Below, one piece after another: positions 23,904 to 31,436 of a DNA stretch of 31,436 bases. Both the position numbers and the translations under genes were made by a program. This DNA is from JAHEJB01 sp037969195 (lineage in GTDB: Bacteria; Bacteroidota; Rhodothermia; Rhodothermales; Rubricoccaceae). Where the stretch lies: assembly GCA_037969195.1 (NCBI GenBank), contig JBBKWZ010000319.1, forward strand, positions 1-31,436. The letters run 5' to 3'. The notes beneath the pieces were generated by a model that ran no database searches, was not told the origin of the DNA, and was given only the letters and a program-made list of their open reading frames with translations. Position 1 is the first letter of the stretch. Every line of letters begins with the position of its first letter.

Positions 23904-24467
23904 CTAATTGCTCGAACCGTCGCTTGGCATTTCGAGACCCAGGTTGTTGAGCACGGGTTCTGTGATGTTCAGGGCGTCATCGGATGCATAGAGTATGACA
24001 GGTGCGTTGTTTGCGCGAGCTGAAAAGACAATCGTCAAACCCATCTCGTCGGAGACAGCGTCAATAGCACGCTGCAACCGCATGAGCAGCGGTTCAAGCA
24101 TACGTGCTTCACGCTGCCCCAGTTGATTGCGCCCCTGCGACTCCGCTTGCTCCAATTCCCGCTGAAGACGCAGAATCTCATTCTCGCGGGTCTGCTGCGC
24201 TTCCGCCGAAGCGACCGCGCTTTGAGCGAACTGCTGCAGTTCCTCAAATTTCGTCCGGATGACATCCTCTCGGGCTTGCAATTGGCCTGCTATTGCCCGC
24301 TCCTCTGCCTGCAGCGAATCACGCATTAGCGAGTACTCGGGCATCTGGATGATGATGATATCCGGATCGAGGTAGCCAACGCGAACGGACTGCGCTTGTG
24401 CGCCAAACATGGGCACGAGAATGGCGGCAGCGAGGCCAAGCGCGCGGAAAGTTGAACGAGAGGTCAT
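23904..24467 (-). CDS. OmpH/Skp-family periplasmic chaperone, second copy
   Basis: A signal peptide (MTSRSTFRALGLAAAILVPMFGAQA, cleavage near residue 25) is followed by the strand VRVGYLDPDIIIIQMPEY, then a long charged coiled-coil (about 50-115, with QAEERAIAGQLQAREDVIR and REIxRLQRELEQAES-like repeats), and a closing alpha/beta part GLTIVFSARANNAPVILYA. This is the jellyfish-like Skp architecture that holds unfolded outer-membrane proteins in the periplasm before BamA. It is the last gene before a strong terminator and lies 65 bases after the first copy. Confidence 0.88.
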   Translation of the reverse strand: MTSRSTFRALGLAAAILVPMFGAQAQSVRVGYLDPDIIIIQMPEYSLMRDSLQAEERAIAGQLQAREDVIRTKFEELQQFAQSAVASAEAQQTRENEILRLQRELEQAESQGRNQLGQREARMLEPLLMRLQRAIDAVSDEMGLTIVFSARANNAPVILYASDDALNITEPVLNNLGLEMPSDGSSN

Positions 24468-24532
24468 GTGTGTGATTCGGGTTGTTAGGAAGGGAGTTGG
24501 GTATGGATGAGCAAACGCCGGACCGAAGCGCC

Positions 24533-25066
24533 TCAGAGGCTACCGCGGCGAGCGGGATCCACATCGAGTTCGTCCAGAACGAGTTCAGTGACGTTGTGGA
24601 CGTCTTTGGCGAAAAGAAAGATGAGGTCGCCAGTTCGGTCGAAGACAAAGTCGTAGTCGCCCTCTTCCGCGATGACTTCTACGGCTTCCAAAACACGTTC
24701 CTGGATTGGCCTCATCGCCTGCTGTTCCTGGCGGAACAGCTCACCCTCTGGGCCAAAATGGCGACGACGAAATTGCCCCATTTCTGTGCGGCGGGTAGAT
24801 ATTTCGCTCAGTTTGCGCTCCCGATCTTCGGGCGTGTAAAGCAATTCGCGAGCATCAAACTCCTGTTCGAGATCGACAATTTCCTGGGCCATGCCATCGA
24901 GTTCGGCCTGCCACTGGCCAGCAAGCCTGTTCACTTGATCCCGAGCGGTTTGGTACTCTGGGAGCAGGCTCAGAATCTGGTCCGAATCAACAAATCCAAG
25001 CTTTTGCTGCGCGGACGTAGGCGCGGCAACGAAGGCGAGAGCGATCAGTCCGAGAATGAGGCGCAT
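24533..25066 (-). CDS. skp: OmpH/Skp-family periplasmic chaperone, first copy
   Basis: The signal peptide MRLILGLIALAFVAAPTSAQ leads into QKLGFVDSDQILSLLPEYQT, the standard Skp N-terminal strand ending in P-E-Y. Coiled-coil helices run through about 40-120 (LEQEFDARELLYTPEDRERK), followed by the closing YDFVFDRTGDLIFLFA strand pair. An AAGGA lies just before the ATG. Two tandem Skp-like genes after bamA are the normal arrangement in Bacteroidota. The two copies are only distantly similar, so they are likely old duplicates with distinct roles. The 93-base gap to bamA holds nothing obvious. Confidence 0.9.
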   Translation of the reverse strand: MRLILGLIALAFVAAPTSAQQKLGFVDSDQILSLLPEYQTARDQVNRLAGQWQAELDGMAQEIVDLEQEFDARELLYTPEDRERKLSEISTRRTEMGQFRRRHFGPEGELFRQEQQAMRPIQERVLEAVEVIAEEGDYDFVFDRTGDLIFLFAKDVHNVTELVLDELDVDPARRGSL

Positions 25067-25159
25067 GATGTCCTTTGGCTTGGTCAGTTACAAAGCAGGT
25101 TGGGGTTCGGCGCAGCCGATTGAAAGCGTATCAGGTTACGATCGAAAGGCTTCTTGTCC

Positions 25160-27622
25160 CTACTGCGCTCCGCCCAAGGAGAATTGAAAGCGCCATTGCG
25201 GCAAGCCGCTATCTCCATCTAGCCGAGGGATGAATGGATCGATCTGGTAGCCATAATTCAAGTCGAGCATGCCGAGAATCGGCAAGAAGATGCGGGCGCC
25301 GAAACCGACCGAGCGGAAAAGCTGCCCAGGATTGTAATCGTCAAAGCTATCCCACGTGTTGGCCGCATCCGCGAAGGCATATGGTGCGAAGGAGAGCGCC
25401 GCCGATTGCACCGCTACGAGCTGCAACTCGGCAGAATATTTGTTGAGGATTCGTCCGCCTACGCTTTCGCCACTCAATCGTGGGGAGATGGACTCGATTG
25501 GGTAGCCGCGCATAAACACGAGGTCCTTACCAAACCCGCGAAACTGCCCTTGGGTGTCGAGCGGTGAACCACCGACGAGGAAGCGCTGAAATTGGACGTC
25601 ATCCCCCGTCAGCGACCCGATGTAGCCAAATCGCGAGCGAACGCTTAATGAGAGCCGTCCAGCCAGCGGCGTATACCACGCATTCTCAAGATCCCACTTG
25701 TGATACTGGATGAACCCGGAGATTGGTGGCGCGACGGTTACTGAGAGACTCAAACTTGACCCTGATGACGGAAAGGTCGGGTTGTCGAGCGAGTTTCTCG
25801 TCAGGCTTTGGCGAATCGTCAACTCCTGGCTATTCCCCTGTGGTAGGCCCAACGAGTTGACATTGTTCTCGCCAGAAATATTGTAAAGGCGGTAGCCTAG
25901 ATCCGTGCCCGTTTGGAAGAAGTCGTCCGGCCAACTCAGGCTTTGACGATAGAACAGACGCCCTGACGCCGACGCAACGACGCTCTCAGAATCCGTGCTA
26001 CTTCGGAAATACGTGTACCCAACTGAGCCTCCGACAGGCGTCCTGCGCCCCCGAAACCATGGCTCCGTGAATGACACAGAGTAGTTCTGGTAGCGACGCC
26101 CGTTGGTCACAACCGAAAGTGACAATTTCTGACCATCACCAGACGGCAGCGGCTTCCAGGCCGAGCCGTTGAACAGGTTCTGTATAGAGAAGTTGTTGAA
26201 CGTCACGCCCGCTTGCAGCAGCAGCCCAGTCGATCCACCCCAGCCGCCCGAAAGCTCCAGCTGATCGCTTCCAGATTCTGTAAGATTGTAAGTCAGGTCA
26301 ACCGACTTATCGTCCTCATTGACCGAAATTTCCGGCCCGTTGGCAAGCGACGTCTGGTCGAAATAGTTGAGCTGGATTAATTCGCGGACAGTGCGCTCCA
26401 ACGCCTGGCGACTGTAGATCTGCCCGGGAATCGTCCGCAGTTCACGGCGGATGACATGCTCTTTTGTCCGTGTGTTGCCGCGGATGGCGATTTGACCAAA
26501 CTCGTACACCTCGCCTTCTGATATTTCGAAAAACAAATCGAGCGAATCACCTGGTGCGTCGGTGATAGTCTCGCGGATGTTGAACGTGAGGTAGCCCCGA
26601 TCCGAATACAGGCTCGCGATATCGGAGTGGTCGGGAGTATAGAGAAGGTTGCTCTCCATTTGGGAGCGGTTAAAAATGTCGCCGGTTTCAAATCCAAGGG
26701 CAAAACGAAGCTGCTCATCGGTAAACACAGTATTGCCTTCAAAATCAATAGCCCGCACAGAGTACTGCGGGCCTTCCTCCAACTCAATCTCAACCACGAC
26801 GCCCGAGGAGCCATCCGACCTCTCCTCAAGGTAAACGGAGTCTCTTAGGACGCGAGCGCTGTAGTAACCGCGGTCGTTGTAGAAGCGAACAAGATTTTGC
26901 AGGTCCTCCGCATACTTTTCGTCCTCGAAGGTCTCACTGCTCCAAAACCTCCACCACCGATTCTCTGGCGTGTTCTTCAGGCGCTTTCGCAACGTGCCTT
27001 CGCTGAAGGCTTCGTTCCCGACGAACTGTACGTCCTGCACTTCAAGGCGCTGGCCTTTAGTGACTCTAAACACAAGCTCTACCCGACCGGTCTCTTCGTC
27101 TATCTGCCGGTCTACATCGACCGTGAGAAGACGATAGCCCTTGGCTCGCATGAACTCCTCTATGATGCGGGTGCTTCGGCCAATCTCGGAAGGCCGAACC
27201 GCTCGGCCACGGAGAAGCGGAAGTTGGTCTTCGAGGTCGTCGCGCTCTCCGCCACTGACACCCTCGATTGTGAACCCGCCCAATCTTGGTTCTTCAACGA
27301 CACGGATCAGAAGAAATACGCCTTCACCGACGATTCGATCGGCAACGATTTCAACTTCCGAGAAGAGTCCACCCCGATAAAGATTTCGAATGGCCTCACC
27401 AAACGCCTCGTCGTACGGAAGGACGACATATTGTCCAACTTCCAAACCACTTGTCTGGACCACAAACTGGGACGACGCAGCGTCAAGCGCGCCCTCGACA
27501 TCAAGCGCCAGAATCTCGTACCGTGTTAGAGCAGGCGCCGAATCTGGCTGCGCTGACGCAACGGAAACGAAGCTCGCCCCAACGAAAAGAAGGCTTGCGA
27601 GCAAAAGAGGCATTCGTGTCAT
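25160..27622 (-). CDS. bamA: Outer-membrane protein assembly factor BamA
   Basis: BamA is the essential beta-barrel that inserts outer-membrane proteins. The 820-aa product has a signal peptide ending near ASA (24), a series of POTRA domains (about 30-435; for example VQDVQFVGNEAFSEGTLRKR and FGQIAIRGNTRTKEHVIRRE) and a C-terminal 16-strand barrel (about 445-820). The conserved loop-6 motif appears as MRGY (704-707) in KDLVFMRGYP. The final residues are QFSLGGAQ rather than ending in an aromatic residue. It is preceded by uppS across 251 bases and followed by the Skp genes, fitting their shared work in envelope assembly. Confidence 0.96.
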   Translation of the reverse strand: MTRMPLLLASLLFVGASFVSVASAQPDSAPALTRYEILALDVEGALDAASSQFVVQTSGLEVGQYVVLPYDEAFGEAIRNLYRGGLFSEVEIVADRIVGEGVFLLIRVVEEPRLGGFTIEGVSGGERDDLEDQLPLLRGRAVRPSEIGRSTRIIEEFMRAKGYRLLTVDVDRQIDEETGRVELVFRVTKGQRLEVQDVQFVGNEAFSEGTLRKRLKNTPENRWWRFWSSETFEDEKYAEDLQNLVRFYNDRGYYSARVLRDSVYLEERSDGSSGVVVEIELEEGPQYSVRAIDFEGNTVFTDEQLRFALGFETGDIFNRSQMESNLLYTPDHSDIASLYSDRGYLTFNIRETITDAPGDSLDLFFEISEGEVYEFGQIAIRGNTRTKEHVIRRELRTIPGQIYSRQALERTVRELIQLNYFDQTSLANGPEISVNEDDKSVDLTYNLTESGSDQLELSGGWGGSTGLLLQAGVTFNNFSIQNLFNGSAWKPLPSGDGQKLSLSVVTNGRRYQNYSVSFTEPWFRGRRTPVGGSVGYTYFRSSTDSESVVASASGRLFYRQSLSWPDDFFQTGTDLGYRLYNISGENNVNSLGLPQGNSQELTIRQSLTRNSLDNPTFPSSGSSLSLSVTVAPPISGFIQYHKWDLENAWYTPLAGRLSLSVRSRFGYIGSLTGDDVQFQRFLVGGSPLDTQGQFRGFGKDLVFMRGYPIESISPRLSGESVGGRILNKYSAELQLVAVQSAALSFAPYAFADAANTWDSFDDYNPGQLFRSVGFGARIFLPILGMLDLNYGYQIDPFIPRLDGDSGLPQWRFQFSLGGAQ

Positions 27623-27750
27623 ACAAAGAGGCTTGGCGAGAGACGACCGGTCGCATTGGGCCAGGGCGGTATCAATTCAGAAAAACTAATACCGACGGCG
27701 CCCGGATATGGGGTTAAAGGATGACCCCTAATCGCGTTTTTCGAGGATTT

Positions 27751-27770
27751 GAAGCCGATTTTGCGGCTTC
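27751..27770. repeat. 7-bp inverted repeat in the uppS-bamA gap
   Basis: GAAGCCG (27751-27757) and CGGCTTC (27764-27770) pair perfectly around ATTTTG. No T-run follows on either strand, so it is more likely part of the bamA leader than a terminator. I see no gene in the 251-base gap. Confidence 0.5.
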
Positions 27771-27873
27771 TGCACGAAGCACAGAATGAAGCGCGAAATC
27801 CCCACCCGAACGGCGCTTCCTCGCCCATTATTGCCAGGGGTGTGCTCTATTGCGGACGGCTTCACGCCCAGCG

Positions 27874-28674
27874 CTAAAGAACACGTCCGAAGCGCCGGTC
27901 GCGGTGCTGGTAATCACGGATGGCGCCGTAGAGTGCGTCACGGCGGAAATCGGGCCAGAATAGATCGGAGAAGTAGAGTTCGGAATAGGCGATTTGCCAA
28001 AGAAGGAAATTCGAAATTCGACGCTCCCCTCCTGTCCGAATAAGCAGGTCTGGGTCAGGGATCGAAGCCGTTTCAAGCTCTGCGGCTACCATTTCCTCCG
28101 TGATTTCTGTAGGGTCGAGGCGAGCAGCCACGGCTTCCTGCGCCAGCCTTCGTGCTGCGCGTGCGATCTCCCATCGACCGCTGTACGAAAGTGCGAGGTT
28201 GAGCGTCATGCGCTGGTTGCTGGAGGTGAGTTCCATTGCTTCGGCCATCTCACGTTGACCACGGGCCGGCAGCCGGGAAAGGTCGCCTATGGTTTGAAGG
28301 CGAATATTGTTTTTGTTCAGTCGGTCGGCTTCCCGCCGCAATGTTCGCACGAGGAGTTCCATCAATGCGGTTACCTCGGCGGCGGGGCGGTTCCAGTTTT
28401 CTGTGGAAAACGTGTACAGCGTAAGGTGCTGAACCCCAAGCTGAGCGCAAGCCTCCGTGATGTCGCGGACAGATTCAACGCCCTCTTTGTGACCAGAGAC
28501 CCTCCGTTTGCCCTTTGCTTCGGCCCAACGACCATTCCCGTCCATGATGCACGCTATGTGCTCGGGGATCTCACCACGCGCCTTTAAGGCCTCCTGTACT
28601 GCAGCGTCGTCGGCTGTCTGCTCTGTTTTAGCAAGGCGAACAGGTTCTGTCTGGACACTCACGGCGTCGTTCAA
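27874..28674 (-). CDS. uppS: Undecaprenyl diphosphate synthase (cis-isoprenyl transferase)
   Basis: UppS extends farnesyl diphosphate with isopentenyl units to the C55 carrier for peptidoglycan and O-antigen. The 266-aa product has the catalytic D45 in IMDGNGRWA, the FSTENWNRP motif (89-97), and the C-terminal DPDLLIRTGGERRISNFLLWQ and SELYFSDLFWPDF runs that bind the second substrate. The N-terminal 36 residues (MNDAVSVQTEPVRLAKTEQT and on) are a non-conserved extension compared with typical members. rseP lies upstream with 42 bases between stop and start. Confidence 0.96.
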   Translation of the reverse strand: MNDAVSVQTEPVRLAKTEQTADDAAVQEALKARGEIPEHIACIMDGNGRWAEAKGKRRVSGHKEGVESVRDITEACAQLGVQHLTLYTFSTENWNRPAAEVTALMELLVRTLRREADRLNKNNIRLQTIGDLSRLPARGQREMAEAMELTSSNQRMTLNLALSYSGRWEIARAARRLAQEAVAARLDPTEITEEMVAAELETASIPDPDLLIRTGGERRISNFLLWQIAYSELYFSDLFWPDFRRDALYGAIRDYQHRDRRFGRVL

Positions 28675-28716
28675 TCCACTGAGAATAGGAAGTTAGTAGA
28701 CGTTTGCATGTTCAGG

Positions 28717-30126
28717 CTAGCCGAACCAACGAACGGCATCGTTGAAGATCACGAACGCCATGAACGCCAGCAAAAGAACAAAGCCCACCTGCTGTACGAC
28801 CATCCTGAACTTGACGCTGGGCTCTCGGCGAGTGATTCCCTCGTAAATCAGGAACACAAGGTGACCGCCATCGAGAACCGGGATGGGCAGAATATTAAAG
28901 ATGGCCAGAGCGATCGACAGAACGGCCACGATATTCCAGAAACCACGACCACCCGCATCGGCCGCTTCCTTCGTTGTCTTGGCGATGATGAGCGGGCCGC
29001 CAACGGATTCTCGTACGTTTTCTCGTCCGGTGATCAGCCTCCCTACAAACGCCCCATAGAACTTTGTGAGAGACCACGCTTCCTGAACTCCAGCCGAGAC
29101 GCCGTCAACCAATCCGTAATTTTCGTGCTCGACAACGATGGCAGACGGGTCGGGATAGATGCCAACGACGTAGGATCCGTCTCCCTGAACCTCGGGCGTA
29201 ATCGACGCCTCGTAATACGCGAAGCCCCCTTCCTGGGCAACCGGCGTAGGGTCATCACTTTCAACCAGCGAATCGGGGCGGGACCAACGAAGAGCCAATG
29301 GGTTGCCTTCAGCTTGTTGAATGGCGGCGACCAGTTCACCCCAAAAAGCGACTTGCTGACTGTCAATCGCAACGATTCGATCTCCACCACGGAGGCCAAC
29401 TTCTTCCGCTGGTGAACCGGGGACGGTGGCTCCGATTTGCGCAGGCTCTATCGAGAAGCCGAAGGCCTCGAAGCCACCCCTAGCCTGCGTGCTGCTGAGT
29501 TCAGAAACAAGGCGATCCGGACCTTCCAATGTTAGCGACTCGGTCCCGCGCTCAACGGTTACCGAGTAGGGGTTTGCAGAAAGCGCTTCAGGCGCGATGA
29601 TGTCGTCAAGGCGTTCCAACCGGTCGCCATTGAGGTTCACGATTCGGTCGCCCGTGCGCAGGCCCATATTGTAGGCGACAGACGAGTCGGCAACGTAGAG
29701 GCCTTCCACCTGGTCCGCGGGTACGTAGGCTTTCCCGTACCAAAGGGCTAAGCCGATGAATATCACGAAGGCCAGAATCATATTGAATATGACGCCCCCC
29801 GAGATCACAAGCATCCGCTGCCAAACCGGCTTCGACCGGAACTCGTCTGGCTGAGGCTCCGACTCCGCGAAGTCAGCGTCCATGCTCTCATCGATCATCC
29901 CGGCGATCTTGACGTAGCCGCCCAGCGGAACGGCGCCGATTCGATACTCTGTCGCGCCAATTTGCTTCCTGTAAATGACCGGCGGGAAACCAATAGAGAA
30001 GGCATCTACCCGCATCCCAAACAGGCGCGCAAAGAGAAAGTGCCCCATCTCGTGGATAAAGACGAGGATCCCGAGCGCCAGCGCAACCCAGAAGAAATAC
30101 GAGAGAAAGTTGAGTAGGGCGTCCAT
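28717..30126 (-). CDS. rseP: RIP metalloprotease RseP (site-2 protease)
   Basis: This intramembrane zinc protease cuts anti-sigma factors and remnant signal peptides. I choose ATG 30126 (MDALLNFLSYFFW), giving 469 aa, because it leads straight into the first helix; an in-frame TTG 18 codons upstream is less likely. The zinc motif is HEMGH (H25, E26, H29) in LVFIHEMGHFLFARLFG. Two PDZ domains lie in the middle; the first has NMGLRTGDRIVNLNG and the second AEEVGLRGGDRIVAID. The third zinc ligand lies in NILPIPVLDGGHL near the C-terminal helices. Gene order dxr-rseP-uppS omits cdsA, which lies between uppS and rseP in E. coli. Confidence 0.95.
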   Translation of the reverse strand: MDALLNFLSYFFWVALALGILVFIHEMGHFLFARLFGMRVDAFSIGFPPVIYRKQIGATEYRIGAVPLGGYVKIAGMIDESMDADFAESEPQPDEFRSKPVWQRMLVISGGVIFNMILAFVIFIGLALWYGKAYVPADQVEGLYVADSSVAYNMGLRTGDRIVNLNGDRLERLDDIIAPEALSANPYSVTVERGTESLTLEGPDRLVSELSSTQARGGFEAFGFSIEPAQIGATVPGSPAEEVGLRGGDRIVAIDSQQVAFWGELVAAIQQAEGNPLALRWSRPDSLVESDDPTPVAQEGGFAYYEASITPEVQGDGSYVVGIYPDPSAIVVEHENYGLVDGVSAGVQEAWSLTKFYGAFVGRLITGRENVRESVGGPLIIAKTTKEAADAGGRGFWNIVAVLSIALAIFNILPIPVLDGGHLVFLIYEGITRREPSVKFRMVVQQVGFVLLLAFMAFVIFNDAVRWFG

Positions 30127-30255
30127 ACGGTGTCGGGGGAGATCAATATCAGCGTTGAGCAACCAACGAGCGATGTCCAAGTGGTCGTCTACGGTCGGAT
30201 GTTGGGGCGGCGTTCCAGGCCTATCAACAATTCACGGGTATGTGCTTCAACGCGG

Positions 30256-31436
30256 TCAGGAAACGGGAACGTGAGCCTGGGAACGCACGGCGACGCGCGC
30301 GGCGAAATCTGCTGCGAGGAGGCTGGATAGGTCGTCTGCGCTCTCACTACTTACCTCAACAAGCGCCGATTCGATCAGATGCGGGATATCTGCGAATGCA
30401 ATCTGGTCGCTTAGAAAAAGCTCAACCGCAGCCTCGTTGGAAGCATTTAGAACAGCCGGCGCGGTTCCACCCGTTCTCAGCGCCTCAAACGCGAGACGTA
30501 GGCAGGGAAAACGTTGGAAATCGGGCTCTTCAAAATCCAGGCTTCGAAGCGAAGACCAGTCAACGCGCTCATGCGGAGCGGACCAGCGGTCGGGATACGA
30601 GAGGGCGTATTGAATGGGCACCTTCATATCCGGAATGCCAAGCTGTGCTTTTGCCGAGCCATCGACAAACGTGACGAAGGAGTGAATGATGGACTGCGGA
30701 TGGACGATGACGTGGATACGCTCGGGCGACAGGCCGAACAGCCAGCGGGCTTCAATTACCTCAAGGCCCTTGTTCATCATCGTTGCAGAGTCGATGGTGA
30801 TCTTGTCCCCCATCGTCCAGTTGGGATGGTTAAGCGCTTCGGCCTTTGTTATCTCGCCAAAGGTCTCGACTGGCCGATTTCGAAAAGGACCGCCAGATGC
30901 AGTGAGCGTAATGGATTCGACAGACTCGGCATTTTCGCCAACGAGGCATTGAAAGATCGCGGAATGCTCCGAATCCACTGGGATGAGCGTAGCGCCGTGC
31001 TCGCTGGCTAGGCGCTTAACCAGCGCACCGGCAACGACAAGCGTCTCTTTGTTAGCGAGCGCCACAACCTTTCCCGCTTCGACGGCGGCGAGCGTGGGGC
31101 GAAGCCCAGCTGCGCCTACAATGGCTGCTACAACGGTATCCGTGCGATCGTCGGAGGCTATCTCACACAGACCTTCCATTCCAGCGACGATCCGCGTCGC
31201 GCTACCCGCAAGTTCGGCCTTGAGCGACGCGTAATGTGATTCATCGGCGATGCAAACCACTTCAGGACTGAGTTCACGCGCCTGCTCGGCAAGCAATTCC
31301 CAATTCGACCCCGCAGCCAATGCTTGAACCTCTAGCCGCTCCGGAAAAAGCTGAGCTATTTCCAGCGTTTGCGTCCCTATTGAACCTGTCGACCCCAGCA
31401 CAGCCAGTCGCCGGGGGCGGGTAGCTGGGGCTGTGT
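30256..31436 (-). CDS. dxr: 1-deoxy-D-xylulose 5-phosphate reductoisomerase (5' end cut by the window)
   Basis: Dxr makes 2-C-methyl-D-erythritol 4-phosphate, the committed step of the MEP isoprenoid pathway that feeds UppS. The frame is open to the window's right edge; the visible N-terminus reads RRLAVLGSTGSIG, so the real start is probably just outside, upstream of an in-frame GTG at 31401. The NADPH loop is LGSTGSIGTQT, ANKET follows, the metal ligands are D and E of PVDSEHSAIFQ and the last E of MNKGLEVIEA, and SGGPFR is the phosphate loop. The next gene rseP begins 129 bases later on the same strand. Confidence 0.95.
   Translation of the reverse strand, partial: TAPATRPRRLAVLGSTGSIGTQTLEIAQLFPERLEVQALAAGSNWELLAEQARELSPEVVCIADESHYASLKAELAGSATRIVAGMEGLCEIASDDRTDTVVAAIVGAAGLRPTLAAVEAGKVVALANKETLVVAGALVKRLASEHGATLIPVDSEHSAIFQCLVGENAESVESITLTASGGPFRNRPVETFGEITKAEALNHPNWTMGDKITIDSATMMNKGLEVIEARWLFGLSPERIHVIVHPQSIIHSFVTFVDGSAKAQLGIPDMKVPIQYALSYPDRWSAPHERVDWSSLRSLDFEEPDFQRFPCLRLAFEALRTGGTAPAVLNASNEAAVELFLSDQIAFADIPHLIESALVEVSSESADDLSSLLAADFAARVAVRSQAHVPVS

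Noticed and set aside
24482..25123. 213-codon plus-strand frame opposite the first skp gene
   Set aside because: It is antisense to a chaperone gene with a signal peptide and Skp motifs; no independent evidence.
26897..27529. 210-codon plus-strand frame opposite bamA
   Set aside because: It is antisense to the POTRA region of BamA; a shadow frame created by the codon bias of the real gene.
28708..29415. 235-codon plus-strand frame opposite rseP
   Set aside because: It is antisense to the PDZ and C-terminal parts of RseP; no recognisable protein.

Overview
The window is about 31 kb of ordinary-looking, dense bacterial chromosome with moderately high GC. I found no phage genes, transposases, CRISPR arrays, rRNA or tRNA. 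The best guess is a Bacteroidota-related lineage, most likely Rhodothermia/Rhodothermales-like. The evidence for this is: (i) the order dxr-rseP-uppS-bamA-skp-skp, whose uppS-bamA-skp-skp part is a Bacteroidota hallmark; (ii) a GH3-plus-serine-hydrolase fusion and a GWxTD lipoprotein, both common in that lineage; (iii) many starts without a clear Shine-Dalgarno sequence; and (iv) heme A synthesis genes of an aerobe. This is inference from families and gene order, not from a marker search.

Left part (1-8961). A 5'-truncated hypothetical gene and a secreted Cys-rich protein are followed by a C14 tract and a decayed copy of the first gene's 3' end. Then come heme A synthase (ctaA), a ZnT9-like cation diffusion facilitator, an SRPBCC protein, a minus-strand MscS channel, a 600-base gene-poor divergent region with striking inverted repeats, a slipin, two tandem 89-aa alpha/beta-barrel paralogs, and minus-strand phosphoglucosamine mutase.

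Middle part (9155-18750), all plus strand. Heme O synthase (ctaB) overlaps an ABC ATPase gene, which overlaps an ABC-2 permease gene; rlmN follows. Next are a wax ester synthase/diacylglycerol acyltransferase, a small membrane protein, a lipoprotein with a good terminator, a 1039-aa NagZ-like/beta-lactamase-fold fusion, and an FmdB-like protein that has lost every zinc-ribbon cysteine.

Right part (18776-31436), nearly all minus strand. Reading leftward from the right edge: dxr (cut by the window end), rseP, uppS, bamA and two Skp/OmpH chaperones, closed by a strong terminator; then panB-surE-bcp; a small plus-strand lipoprotein; and tpiA followed by a GWxTD lipoprotein. This half covers isoprenoid precursors, undecaprenyl carrier, outer-membrane protein assembly and envelope stress proteolysis.

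I did not find a convincing new multi-gene system. The observations most worth a second look are the gene relic beside the C14 tract, the structured DNA between mscS and the slipin, the cysteine-free FmdB protein, and the ABC exporter translationally coupled to heme O synthase.
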